Assembly: GCA_031213475.1 (NCBI GenBank)
Contig: JARUPZ010000015.1
Coordinates: 10,320,528-10,384,527 of the forward strand
Direction: 5' to 3'
Source of the DNA: Nereocystis luetkeana
Taxonomy: Eukaryota; Sar; Phaeophyceae; Laminariales; Laminariaceae
Length of the DNA: 64,000 nt
Position 1 is the first letter of the stretch. Each line of letters begins with the position of its first letter. Position numbers and translations under genes: made by a program. Positions 1 through 10,419 of the stretch are shown piece by piece. The notes below the pieces were generated by a model. The model was not told the DNA's origin. It worked only from the letters and a program-made list of their open reading frames with translations, and searched no databases.

Positions 1-205
1 CGATATACAACGTTTCCAGTCTAATGTCGTTAACAACATGACATATATATGTATGTATCGATAGACAGCGTTGCTAGTTTATTGTCGTTAACAGTGTCTA
101 TCGATAGACAGGGCTGCTAGTCTATTTTGGTTCGCAATGTCTATCGTGACCCAGTGTTGCCAGTCTGTTGTCGTTAACAATATTCATTCATTGATACACG
201 CTTTT
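1..205. repeat. Degenerate ~46-bp tandem repeat with TATCGATA cores
   Basis: Successive units share a TATCGATAGACA core followed by a GTTGCTAG/TCTATT block and GTCGTTAACA. Units begin near 1, 56, 101 and 148. They are diverged and A/T rich. No protein-coding potential is visible. Related cores return at 600-760 and 2031-2330, so this is the edge of a longer array that was later split by a LINE. Confidence 0.6.
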
Positions 206-595
206 TCGGGGCCACTGTAGCGGCAATGTTCTATTTCCTTTCTATTGTCCAGGTTATATGGAAATTACTACCTCACCTATCTATCCCAAGGGATCACTGT
301 AATATATTATTAGCATCACCGAGGACCAATCACAACAACACAGCCGACAATGCAACACACTTAACCCCCATGATGCCCACTGTCTTGTTGAGACACACAA
401 CGTTGCAGTCCTCCTTCACGCTATGCCATGTACCCACATTGATTGCTGCTCATCACCATACACCAGCACTGACTGGTGGTGATCACCAGATGAAATTACG
501 ACATTTCTGCGGCCCAAAATATTGCAGTGCTTAATAAATCTATTGCAGTGCTTACTAAATCAGAGTTCATTGCTGGTGTGCTAATAGGCGGGTAA
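206..595. other. Intergenic, no supported feature
   Basis: Short open frames occur but show no recognisable domain, no repeat partner elsewhere in the window and no splice or promoter structure I can defend. Confidence 0.4.
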
Positions 596-760
596 TTGAT
601 GGTGTCAATCGGTAGACATTGTCCACCACAATAGATTATCATCGGTGTTTATCGATAGCAATTGCAGGTCACAAGATATTCAGAAACGTATATCGAAAGC
701 CATTCATTGCCGTCACAATAGATTGAGGACTGCATCTATCGATAGCCACTGCCGGCCACA
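596..760. repeat. TATCGATAG tandem array, left part
   Basis: Diverged ~46-bp units with the consensus TATCGATAGCCACTGCCGGC followed by a CACAATAGATT block. The last 44 bases (717-760) recur with one mismatch at 2031-2074, directly after the LINE that interrupts the array. Confidence 0.6.
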
Positions 761-2030
761 GTGTAAGACTTGGCATAGATACATAGTCGAAGACCTTAGG
801 GAGTTCCGAGCCACCGAAGGGTCAACGGAAGTTGCCCCCTTGGTGTTTGGAGTTGAGACCGCGTTGTGGCCCACTGCAGCCAAAAAGGTGGGGAAGTGGT
901 ACCGGGGGGTCCTTGAAGCAGCCGAACGGTTCATGGTGAGGTGGCACGAGGCTGAGGCTGAGATGAGTAGACAGCGCCGCGCATCCGCCGTGGATGGTGC
1001 CCAAGGGAACGGGGGGGGAGGGGGCAACAGGAGAAGTGGCATAAAGCCCGACCGAGGGAATGCGGAGAGGGGGGGGGACAGGAGGGGTAGAAGGGAGACG
1101 GCGGTAGACGAAAGTAGGAAGGAGATGGCAGACAGGGTAGCAAGGCACCAAGTCGACTAGGAAGTAGAATATGACCATACTACTAGTGCTACCAACTGGT
1201 GCAGCTGGCTCGAACGTGGTCTTCCCTTGTCTTCTCTTTTAGTTTTGTTTTTTTTCTTTCTTGCGCTGACTCTCCGTGATTTTCATTTCATTTTTTCTCT
1301 TCCTCTTCCTTTTCTGATTGATAAGCCGTACTCAAGGAACCGTGTGGCGTGGTTGGAAGACGAACCTGCTCTGCTCGGCTCGTATTGTCTGACGCCAAGG
1401 GGCTGGGCATAGTTGACGAACGCAGGGCGGAGACGGCAGTCTGGGTAGCAAGGTACCAGGCGGATTAGCAGGGAGAACCTGGCTATACTACTCGTACCAC
1501 AAGCTGCTGCCGCCACCTGGAAGGTGCTTTGGGCTTTGGTCTGCCTGTTATTTCCCCTTTGTTATTTTTCCTTGTTACTTTCTCCTTGGTTCTTTGTCTT
1601 ACTCTGTTCACAAGCAGTGGTGTTTTTGTTATTTCTTCTTTTTTCCAGCTCGTTCTTTTTCAAGTGTTGGCCACCTCGCCTGCGGGGGGGGGGGCACGAC
1701 AGATTGTTTCTCTTACATTTTGGTTTCATTTTTCTTCTTTTTCTTTTTCGATTTGTCTACCTTGTTTTTGTTTTCTCTTTGATTGTTTCTTTTCGTTTCA
1801 CTATTTCATAGATTGCGTATGTCGTGCCTGTCGTATCTAGTATGATGACATGGCTTTGCATTGCCCACTGCAGTTCACACTGCACACGTGGCAACGTAGT
1901 ATCTCTGTGGCGTAGCTTTGTGACCACAGAACTTGTATCTCTCCTAGGATTGAAGAATCGGCACGGACACTGGTTGTGCTGGATGTCGACGGGTAGAAAG
2001 AACGGTTTAATGTGAAGAACACACACACAC
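761..2030 (+). mobile_element. 5'-truncated LINE copy A (C-terminal ORF plus 3' UTR)
   Basis: The segment holds the end of a LINE reverse-transcriptase ORF (762-1160), then a ~870-bp 3' UTR with a G run near 1682-1692 and pyrimidine tracts. It ends in GTTTAATGTGAAGAACACAC and a CA tail. The same 3' UTR recurs at 9675-10083 and 12520-13815. All copies end with the same CA-repeat tail, as expected for target-primed reverse transcription. Flanking 44-bp near-identical repeats (717-760, 2031-2074) may be a target duplication, or may simply reflect the tandem array it inserted into. Confidence 0.7.
762..1160 (+). pseudogene. LINE reverse transcriptase, C-terminal fragment
   Basis: The open frame runs from the truncation point to a TAG at 1158-1160, with no start codon of its own inside the element. 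Residues around TWHRYIVEDLREF and GKWYRGVLEAAERFMVRW align with WDWMRHLEEDLKEF and AGRWFRRVEEGAEAFMRK in the longer LINE protein on the minus strand at 24636-25508. Downstream is a Gly/Arg-rich tail encoded over G runs. The finger, palm and catalytic motifs are missing, so this is a dead 5'-truncated copy. Assignment rests on the alignment with the 24.6-kb fragment, which itself has the LINE motif FVYLGGVIS. Confidence 0.65.
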
Positions 2031-2330
2031 AATAGATTAAGGACTGCATCTATCGATAGCCACTGCCGGCCACAATAGATCAAGAAATGTTTTGATCGGT
2101 AGCCGCTGTCGACCGCAATAGATTCTTCAAGCTATCCGGCGATAATCCGTGCCGAAGACAGTAATAGCTTTCAACCCAGGTCTTCAGCACACTCCTCCTG
2201 CCTGAACAATATGTTGGGGACGTAACCTATCGATAGACATAGTCGACAACAATGGATCGAGGAACGTGCCAATCGACAGACATCGCCGACGACAATAGAC
2301 CCGTCCATTGCACCATATATATTCTATTGC
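2031..2330. repeat. TATCGATAG tandem array, right part
   Basis: Continuation of the array broken by LINE copy A: units with (A)TCGATAGCCACTGCCGGC, ATCGGTAGCCGCTGTCGACC and ATCGACAGACATCGCCGAC. The unit is ~46 bp and decays toward 2330. Confidence 0.6.
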
Positions 2331-3100
2331 TGCTATTGCAAGGGCCACTGTCGGTTGTCCAGGGTGTCCATCCATATATATCGAGTATCCCATAACATAT
2401 TATGCAAGATAGAACGTTGGGTTATACAAAGAACACGTTCACACCATATCACAGTTTTGCAAACATCCCCATCGCCTGGGTTGTCCGTGCTTATTTCTTA
2501 TAATTGACGGACTAATTATGTGCGCGGAAGCTAATGAATGAGGTTGTTTCACATTGCAACGCACCGGGTCAAAATACCATAGCAGAGAAAGCCAGTTAAC
2601 GGCCAACGTACCGGGTATGACCCTAGCGGGTGAAACAAGTGATATCGCAACGTATCGGGTACGACAAGACCAGAATAACCCGCTATGATACATGACTCTC
2701 GTTGTTGTGTGGTTCTCAGTTCTTTCACCGTATAGCTTTCATTCCGCGCCTTCACCCGAATAATAATGTTACAGAGCAGCTTTCATGCGGTGCTCACCCC
2801 CGAAAAATAACCTGCGGTACACTGCACAGCTGAACGGCTTGAAGACAACAGAACTTACTTCATGCCGGGCCGATATTTTGCTGCGATAGTAGGGGACACT
2901 AGTCCCGTACCTGTGTAGGGGCGTGTGGGGCCAAAGTTAACCGTCTCCCCCCTTGTGGAAGCAAGAGGGACGGTAGACCCAAGGATGTAGAGTACTCTTG
3001 CCGTACGACCTTCAGTCCCATGAACGGTTATATTGATAGTATCTAGTATTAATACCGTATATACTGCTGTGGATGAGGGATCTTGCCATATATATACGGC
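2331..3100. other. Intergenic, no supported gene
   Basis: A/T-rich single-copy-looking sequence. Short CGTACCGGGT-like strings recur at 2565-2670 but no clear unit emerges. No coding, RNA or TIR structure is supported. Confidence 0.35.
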
Positions 3101-3101
3101 C

Positions 3102-3233
3102 TACCTGGTACAGTTTTACGGGAGTGTGTAGTATTATAGATAGCAGATAGCCTACATACGTCCTTTAGTGATGTGGTAAAAAGCATACATACTGCGAGCC
3201 ACCCCCCCTGCATGCTTAACCGTGTACCAGGTA
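3102..3233. mobile_element. Candidate small TIR element bounded by TACCTGGTACA
   Basis: The segment begins TACCTGGTACAG-TTTTA and ends with the reverse complement of TACCTGGTACACGGTTAAGC, an imperfect ~18-bp inverted repeat over a 132-bp span. No coding capacity. The TACC-W-GGTA palindrome at both tips is strongly over-represented across the window. It could instead be two independent copies of that palindrome. Confidence 0.35.
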
Positions 3234-3759
3234 TCAAGAACTCACCCTGTTCGGGGAAAAAGAAAAAGAAAACGCAGGTACAGGGTAGTAGCAGTTGCAA
3301 TATATGGGTCCTCCCTGTTTTTTTTCCAAATTATTACGTGTACTATCATTAATATTCATATTATTAGTCGTGTACAGTAATGCAGGTCGTCGTACCATCT
3401 TCTCATCTTTTCGAGCATCGTGTGAACCTGCGTACTGTATAGACTACTGATGGTATTGTAGACGGGCATACGGCTTTTCTGTGTAATTTTCAAGTTGAGG
3501 CGCCTTTGCTCCAGGCAGCTATTAATAGTGCTCGGGGCATGGTAGGTTATCGGTTACTACGTACAACTTCAAACTCAGAATCAAATCATCTAAGCGTCAT
3601 TCTTATCGAGGAGGTTCTCCTCCCGCATCGGTATTCAAACATACTCCCTGTTTCGATACCAGCAGCTAGGTATACTTCAACAACAACAACAGCAGTTACA
3701 TGTGACATGTGACCACGAAAATACTGCTTGCTGTCGCTCAGGTTGGGCTGAGATTGTTA

Positions 3760-4001
3760 GGTTCATTCTTAGCGGAGAGCGTTTTCACCATAATTTCCAA
3801 AGGTTGGAAAAAATTGCAAATATGTATCAATATGCGGAGGCGTTCTTTCACTATTCGTGAATTTTTCCAAAACCAAAAATATCAAGTTCGTTAACATTCC
3901 AATAATTGGAGAAAAAAAAACAGGAAAATATGGAAGAATGAAAAATTGCGTGTAAAAAATGTCGAAACATTGGAAGAAAAGCTCTCCGATAAGAATGACC
4001 C
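3760..4001. mobile_element. Tourist/Harbinger-like MITE, copy 1
   Basis: The ends are inverted repeats: GGTTCATTCTTAGCGGAGAG at the left and the reverse complement of GGGTCATTCTTATCGGAGAG at the right. Flanking bases are TTA on both sides (3757-3759 and 4002-4004), the 3-bp TTA/TWA duplication known for PIF/Harbinger elements. Length 242 bp, A/T rich, no transposase. A diverged inverted copy lies at about 6546-6805. Single ends are recognisable near 3598, 7785-7806 and 10886-10908. Confidence 0.65.
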
Positions 4002-4019
4002 TTACAGTCTTACACATAC

Positions 4020-4940
4020 GTGTTGCAATGGTAATCTAAATGAATACAGCCGAGGCCACAATTTACTACAATAATCAGATTCCATGCCTTTCCGAACGCC
4101 CCGGGCAGCTCGTCACTGGTATATGTGTCTTGTTACACTTACTTGCTACCGGTAGCCCGTTGGGTCCATGTCCAAGTTATTTAATCGATCGGTAGTCCTC
4201 CCTATTACGGCATGCGCTGCGCGTGTTTTCTATCGTTGGCGAGTGTGACTTAAATTAGAAGTCAATCAGGGCGACCCAGCCTATCCCCCTCATTTGTTTG
4301 CTCGAGGAGTACCGCACAGCAAGAAAAATATCCTTATTATCCACTGCAAAAATCTAGCGTCCCGGTTGAGGTAAGTGACGGCCGACTATAATTGAGATGA
4401 CCGGACATCATGACCTGCCGTCCTGGCGAAGGTGTGCTTCTAACTGCACCAGGTGACTGCCGTAAGGTTGTGATCTGTGCTTATATTTCTCGACCGATCT
4501 GCGCAGGGGTGAGTTTCTGGTGGCTCTGCTTCGCTCTAATAGTATGTACGGTCGTGATTTTCTGGTCCTGCTCTATCGCCCGTCTGGGGTGCCGAGTTTG
4601 TGGCTACCGGCCGTGCCTGTTTCCTGCTAAGTTATGTTCCGTGTTAAAATGCCGCGCTCGCCCGCCCTACATACTGCAATCCATGTCTGCTGTATCCTGT
4701 AAGTTATGCATGGTTCATACTGTAAACAGCAGTAGTGCTACCTAAATACATGTACTCTATCGTAGTTTCTACGTATATCTCTCGCTGCTGGCCCTGGGCC
4801 TCTACTCATCCCAGCCCTTGCAATCCCTCGAACCTCCAAATGCCCGCGCAAAGGAGATGCGCCTACCTCCGCCTCTCCGTCCTGCTGATCCTGGACAGTG
4901 CTTACCTCCACTGTCCATGCGCATCGGCAGGACCTATTTT
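4020..4940. other. Intergenic, no supported gene
   Basis: The open frame at 4410-4745 is Cys-rich with hydrophobic runs but has no family signature. I found no repeat partner or RNA structure and do not call it. Confidence 0.35.
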
Positions 4941-4954
4941 TCAAAACATCTACG

Positions 4955-5265
4955 CGAGATGCTCACCTTCATCTCCCTACGCGAGATGCTCACCTTCATC
5001 TCTCTGCGCTCGATAAAATTAGCAATCCATCAGATTCCACCCGGGAAAAAAAACTCGGGCCCCGATACTTGGCCACTCATCAGATTCCATCAAGGAAATG
5101 CTCGGGCCCAGACACAGATCCCACCTAGGGAAAAACTCCGGCCACGATGCTTGGGCCTCATTCCGCCCAGGAGGATACTCGGGCCCAGGTATCGGGCCCA
5201 GGTTCCGCCCGGGAAAAACCTCAGGCCCAGGTGCCCGGGGCCAAATTCCCTGGGTATCAATCTCC
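4955..5265. repeat. Two adjacent minisatellites
   Basis: At 4955-5008 a 25-bp unit (GCGAGATGCTCACCTTCATC) is repeated twice. From 5035 to 5265, diverged ~50-bp units contain CCCGGGAAAAA-CTCGGGCCC and TTCCGCCC. Open frames over this stretch merely translate the repeats. Confidence 0.6.
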
Positions 5266-5879
5266 CGTGTCCCCGCCAGAGCTCATGCCCTTGAGCTCCA
5301 ATCTCCTCCCCTCTCTGTCATCATCTGGGTTCACCATGTTACAGCTTGGCCTCCTCTTGGGCCGCTATCGGCTCGGTCTCACGTCGATAGCCAGCTGTTG
5401 TCGTTCGTAGAGAGAGTCCTTATGGGGATTCTCTCCGTACCTCTCTCCTAAATCCTCTCTGGACACGTGGCCAGACGTCACGGAGTCGGGCGTTGGTATT
5501 GCTCAGCAAATACGAAGTGTGATTAACGGACAGGCACGTGATGGGCCATACTCATGCACTGCGTGTGAACGGTATGTGGTTTGACTTGTTTATTTCTTCA
5601 CTTTGGTGGGATTAACTAAACCCCAGGTAGCGCAACAAAGCACCCGTATCGACCACTACACCCGATACGGGGTTTCCATGACCCAGACAATGGCCTCCCC
5701 CGCCGGGGACACTCCATTGTATCCCTACATCGATATGACAGCGAGCTATCCTTCGGCCTTATCGCTGTCTTACACGATGCACCCTCCATACGTCACTAGT
5801 CAGGTCAGTCGGCGTACATCACAGAGTATCGTGTCGCCCTCCTGGACGACTTCTGGAGCCCGTAGCGCTGCAACGGGTA

Positions 5880-6018
5880 CACGCACGCACACACGCGCAC
5901 ACACAGACATACACACACACGCACACACACAGACAGACGCACACATACACACACGCACACACAGACAGACAAAAATACACACACAGACAGACATACAGAC
6001 AGACAGACATACACACAC
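5880..6018. repeat. CA/CAGA microsatellite
   Basis: A run of ACAC interspersed with ACAGACAG, about 140 bp. The long Cys/Val-rich minus-strand frames crossing it are translations of this simple repeat. Confidence 0.9.
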
Positions 6019-6116
6019 TATATCCCTCAGCCAGCCTAAATATGCCTACTATAGCAAGAACCAGGAGATAGACGAATCTCAAGAAGCCCCAACGTTTCGA
6101 TGTTTGTTGAAGGACC

Positions 6117-6436
6117 TTTAACAATCTGGGAGAAGGGATCTTTGGGTTGGTAGGCTGTTCGGATGTTTTGGTTCCTGTTGAGATCAAGGTACAAGCGAAG
6201 ACCCAACCCAACCCCTGACTCTAACCCTAACCCCAACCCTAACCCTAACCCTAACCCTGACCCCAAACCGCAGCCAAAATGGGACAAAACTCGCCATAAA
6301 CTAAACGCGGCTACGCCGAGTTTGCATCGAACCAGGAAATTTCTCAGATGCGGACGACGATTCCGAAGTGCAAACCACGCTACACATTTGTAAGGTAAAA
6401 AAAATCCCTAAAGATCCCTTCTCCCAGACTGCTAAA
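6117..6436. mobile_element. 320-bp TIR element carrying telomere-like repeats
   Basis: The left end TTTAACAATCTGGGAGAAGG is the inverted match of the right end (6405-6436), whose reverse complement reads TTTAGCAGTCTGGGAGAAGG. The inverted repeat extends ~30 bp with few mismatches. The interior holds a block of CCCTAA variants (6219-6265). No protein is encoded. The TTTA/TAAA tips may include the target duplication. Likely a MITE. Confidence 0.6.
6219..6265 (+). repeat. Interstitial CCCTAA telomere-like tract
   Basis: About seven units of CCCTAA/CCCCAA/CCCTGA in direct order. TTAGGG-type repeats are the telomere sequence of many eukaryotes. Here the tract is internal and lies inside the TIR element at 6117-6436. 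Confidence 0.75.
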
Positions 6437-6545
6437 CCTACTCGTTTGTTACAGTTGTGGTTCACCATGGTTTCCATACGGGGTACGGGGTTGATATATT
6501 GGATGTTTGATGAGATGATTGGAGGGATATCGGTCGGGGGTTTTA

Positions 6546-6805
6546 GGGGTTTTCTCATGGGAGAGCCTTTTCCATAATTTCGATGTTTTGTTCGCGCAAT
6601 GTTTCAATCTTCCTGATTTTCCTGGTTTTTTTTTCAAATACGAGAAAGTTAACAAACCTGATTTTTTGCTTGTGGAGAATTTCACGAATAGTTACAGAAC
6701 GCCTCCGTATATTGATACATATCTCCAACTATTTTCAAACGCCTACTACGTATACTTCGTATTAATATACATGTTCAACTATTTCTAAACTTTGGAAAAT
6801 AATGA
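6546..6805. mobile_element. Diverged Tourist-like MITE, copy 2
   Basis: Bases 6550-6740 align in inverted orientation with the MITE at 3760-4001. Shared blocks include GGGAGAGC-CTTTTCC, TGTTTCAATCTTCCTGATTTTCCTG and CGCCTCCGTATATTGATACATA-type strings. The left end follows a TTA at 6543-6545. The right end is eroded, so its boundary is approximate. Confidence 0.5.
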
Positions 6806-6984
6806 GTATTACATGTTTCACGCTCTTATTTCAACTCCCCACTCCCCACCTCTCTACTCGATCCCACAGAAAATACCCCTACCTAGTTGCCTGCATTCGT
6901 CGAGAGTCGCGAACTGAAGTCATGATTTCCCACCCTTTCGTCTTACCACGCCGCCTCTCAAAAGCTACACGGGGAGAAAATAAT

Positions 6985-7275
6985 ATATGTTAACCCAAGT
7001 ACCCGTGTCCGCTTACCACGCCGCCCCTCAATCGCCACAGGGGGGGGAGCAAAAATAGTATATATATATATATATATTGTAAACCGGGTACCCGGGCACC
7101 CGGGTATCCGATTACCCGTGTCCGCCTTTTGCCCGCCGCCGCTCAGGCGCTAAAAGTGTCGAAAATAGTGCGTTATATCCCGGGTACCCGTGTACCCGGG
7201 AATACATAGTGCGTTGTATCCCGGGTACCCGTGTACCCGGGTACCCGGGTACCCGTGTCTGCCTGACCCGGGTAT
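6985..7275. repeat. GGGTACCCG-type short tandem repeats with AT tract
   Basis: Multiple CCCGGGTACCCG and GTACCCGTGTCCGC blocks surround an AT dinucleotide run at 7057-7076. The GGGTACCC cores are self-complementary and would form cruciform-prone DNA. No coding evidence. Confidence 0.6.
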
Positions 7276-7279
7276 CTGG

Positions 7280-8430
7280 TTCTGGTCCCGCCTTAATCGC
7301 CCCGCATCGTCCCGGTTCTAAATTGTGAGGCCGTTGTGCAACTCTAGTGTCTAGCGTGTTATGCAATGCATTATGGCGGGTAGGAGTATTCTCTATTCTC
7401 AATCAGACTGTGTAGTCTGCAGGGGCGAGATGCAAAAAGCTAGGGGGACAGCCGCTGCAGTGCATGTACAAATCAACATATACACTGGTCTTGGGGGCTC
7501 GGTCTCGAACAATTCACGAGTACCCGAGGTACGAATACCCGCGATTCCGTGAGTTGGACCGGGACAGTTCCGGCTCCGACGGTCCCGGGTACCCGCCACC
7601 GGGTACGCGGTAATCAGTCAGACAAGTTGCAACTATATTTATAGTTTGGAATGAATAGATATATGCGTCAAGAGATGGAGGCGTCCTGTCACAACATGTG
7701 AAATTATTCTGAAGCTAGAACATCAGGAAAGCTAGAGTTCACATATATATGCACGAAAAAATTATTGAAATTATCGGACAAAAAAAGCTCTCCGACAAGA
7801 AAGACCCTTACTTGTGAGCTGCCACGCACTTGGTCTGCGTCGACGAGGTGAACTCACGATCTACACCGGCAGAGGTCCACCCTCGAACACAGGATGGCAG
7901 GGGTGACAAGTGGCAATTCATCCCGTTGTTGGTGAGTGTCCTCTTATCCTCTTGCTTAGTATTCTCTGCTTTTCCTTCTGCCATGCCAAACGTCCGCCGG
8001 TTGCTTGTTGTGTGTCGGATGCGACGTTTGCATGTTGTCGATTAGCAAGCAGTAGTCGGCGACCGGTCACCGGGAAACAACTACCAGGTGACTATTTTAA
8101 TCTTGCAATAACTGCCACTCACTGCTGTCTGTTGTTGTGCGCATACTCCCCAACTCCCAGCTGTCGATTAGACGTTCAGACCCCCAGTGATCCCTCTGCT
8201 CGATATCAGGATACTTTTTCAACATAAATAATTGGTGCCAACGGGCGGGTTGCGTTTCGCGTTGCATCGAGTCAGGATTGCATCACGTGTCTCCATTTTG
8301 TCAAGGGACACACTCCAAACAACAGGGCGGTGGGTGTGCTCTCTGACAAGATCCGCTCTCGTGGCAACAAGGAAGTGCAGAATTTATACTCGTAGTCGCT
8401 GTGTTTCTTCTCTCCTCACCATAATAACCC
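7280..8430. other. Intergenic with one MITE end
   Basis: Apart from a Tourist-like MITE right end at 7785-7806 (AGCTCTCCGACAAGAAAGAC, then TTA), nothing is recognisable. Open frames here lack domain signatures or repeat partners. Confidence 0.35.
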
Positions 8431-8436
8431 ATACAA

Positions 8437-8830
8437 CCTGGGACCAGATGGCCTCCCGGCCGAACCTCTTAAACTCGACCACCCCGCATTCGCCCAGTGC
8501 TTCCACACCACCATATCAATGTCTGGGTAACAGGATAAAAGTCCCCCAGTAATGGGATGATGCGATCGTCAAGGTCGTTCACAAAACGAAGGATCGAGCA
8601 GATTGCAACAACTACAGAGTGAGAGGGATTTCACTTGTTGCCTACGCAGGCAAGGTGAGGTTGGAAATCGTCGCGTCCAGCCTTATTTAGCAACTAACTA
8701 CTGCAGGACCGAGTGATTACTCCCGGAGGAACACCGCGACTTCCGCCCCGCACGATCTACGATTGGTTAGTATTGTATGTTGTTCTTCGTGCGCCGGTTG
8801 TAGGAGCTCGGACGATGGAGGAAAATCCCG
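8437..8830 (+). pseudogene. Decayed LINE reverse transcriptase (N-terminal RT motifs)
   Basis: Canonical non-LTR RT blocks are readable, spread over three frames: GPDGLPAE-LKL near 8443, WDDAIVKVVHKTKDRADCNN followed by YR-GISLVAYAGKVRLEIV near 8555-8680, then LLPEEHRDFRPARSTIG and FFVRRL-ELGRW near 8715-8820. Several stops and indels separate them and the catalytic Y/F-x-DD block is absent. The blocks come in the order expected of RT motifs 0-2. A dead fragment. Confidence 0.75.
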
Positions 8831-8889
8831 TGTTCGTTGTTGTTCTCTCATTATTAGCTCACTTCCCTGTAATTTTGCCTGTACTGCTG

Positions 8890-9075
8890 TGTGGCCACAA
8901 AACAGGCTGTATAACAAAATGCGTTTCGATGGGAAAAAACAATGCGAACGGCAGTATACCAGTTCAAACGGGAAACCGTACTAACGAGCTGTGGTATACC
9001 ATCCCGACAAGAAGAGGGAAGAGACAAAGAGCTCTTAATACCAACAAACAAAAAAGGAGCAGTCCTACACACGCA
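8890..9075 (+). repeat. Dispersed repeat T, copy 1
   Basis: Matches the reverse complement of 58030-58240: CCACAAAACAGG...ACAAAATGCG, CGATGGGAAAAAACAA, ACGAGCTGTGGTATACCATC and a CCTACACACGCA block occur in the same order in both. No domain is recognised in either copy and the reading frames are not conserved. Probably a transposon fragment. Confidence 0.5.
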
Positions 9076-9079
9076 TATA

Positions 9080-9670
9080 TATATGTCCAAGTGGTGGGTC
9101 AAGGACGACACAACCGACGCAAAAATGACAGAGGGAGACGGGCCAAGGGGAGGCTAAAACTATTTCTACGGTCACCCATAATAAATGACCCCGTGCGAGT
9201 TCACTTACTTTTTGTTTGCATCTTCCAAGATAATTTGTTTGGTTGGCTATCATTTGTCCCTTTTCATTGAAATATAATGCCAGAAAATTTGGGCATCCGG
9301 ACAAATTAACTCGAGCACAGACACACACGGGGGGACATTAAAATCCTTGGTCAGGTTACACGGAAAGCTAGCTGAGGATTCGAACTTTCCAACGGTGCTA
9401 CTTGTAAAGCGAAAGCATGGGGCTACAGATGAGGCAGATGTGATCGAGGGGGATTGAGGTTCCCTTCTTTGAACGCTTATAGCTCAGGAACGACCGCGGT
9501 TCTTGCAAAACTAATCGGAGCGTTACACGGCCCAAATCGTGAGCTTTCCGGTGATGCCCAGGACAAAGTGGGTTGAGGGCTTCTCCCCCGTTGAAAATTA
9601 GTACCTGGTATGTTTTTGAGGACTCATATTTACTCATCTCCTCCTCACCCAAAACCGTATAATTCGGCTA
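9080..9670. other. Intergenic, no supported gene
   Basis: No recognisable coding or RNA gene. One TACCTGGTA palindrome occurs at 9602-9610. Confidence 0.35.
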
Positions 9671-9674
9671 CACG

Positions 9675-10083
9675 TTTTTTTTTTTTTTTCTTTATTCCAG
9701 CTCGTTCTTTTTCAAGTGTTGGCCACCTCGCCTGCGGGGGGGGGGGGGGCTCGACAGATTGTCTCTCCTAGTTGTTTCTTTTTTTTCTTTTTTTTTTCTC
9801 TTTCGATTTGTCTACTTTGTTTTTGTGTTCTCTTTGATTGTTTCCTTTCGTTTCTTTATGTCATAGATTGTGTATGTCGTGCCTGTCGTATCTAGTATGA
9901 TCACATGGCTTTGCATTGACCACTGCAGTGCATACTGCACACGTGGCAACGTAGTATCTCTGTGGCGTAGCTTTGTGACCACATAACTTGTATCTCTTCT
10001 AGGATTGGAGAATCGGCACGGACACTGGTTGTGCTGGATGTCGACGGGTAAAAAGAACGGTTTAATGTGAAGAACACACACAT
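9675..10083 (+). mobile_element. LINE 3'-UTR copy B (severely 5' truncated)
   Basis: Starts within the 3' UTR at CCAGCTCGTTCTTTTTCAAG, carries the G run, and ends in GTTTAATGTGAAGAACACAC like copies A and C. At 10002-10020 it keeps the uninterrupted sequence AGGATTGGAGAATCGG, an empty site for the MITE found in copy C. Confidence 0.75.
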
Positions 10084-10224
10084 GGTTTTGCTCTGTGTGT
10101 CAGAGTAGTCGAAAATAATTCAAGATGCATACGTACACGTTTCGTCATAAAAAGAGGTAATACTTTGGGCCCAAAACAGTTGTTCCGAGATGAACAAAAT
10201 GCTGTTTTTGGGGGTTATTTATTA

Positions 10225-10400
10225 CGGGCCTCACCTGCGGGGGGGGGGGGCACGACAGATAGTTCTTACAGTTTTTGCTTGTATATATATATATTTTTTC
10301 TCTTTCGATTTGTCTTCTTTGTTTTTATTTTCTCTTTGATTGTTTTCTTGCGTTTCTCGATTTCATAGAATGTATATGTCGTGCCTGTCGTTTTTTAGTA
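10225..10400 (+). mobile_element. Small LINE 3'-UTR fragment (copy D)
   Basis: Matches the middle of the LINE 3' UTR: GCCTCACCTGCGGGGG with a G run, CACGACAGAT, TCTTTGATTGTTTTCTTGCG and ATGTCGTGCCTGTCGT. Both ends are missing. Confidence 0.55.
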
Positions 10401-10419
10401 TTTTTGTTGTTCATCCCAT

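Noticed and set aside
713-1178. Minus-strand Pro/Leu/Ser-rich ORFs at the first LINE copy (and 12204-12540)
   Set aside because: They are antisense shadows of the LINE C-terminal ORF.
5800-6018. Cys/Val-rich minus-strand ORFs resembling a cysteine-rich secreted protein
   Set aside because: They translate a CA/CAGA microsatellite; three overlapping frames look alike for that reason.
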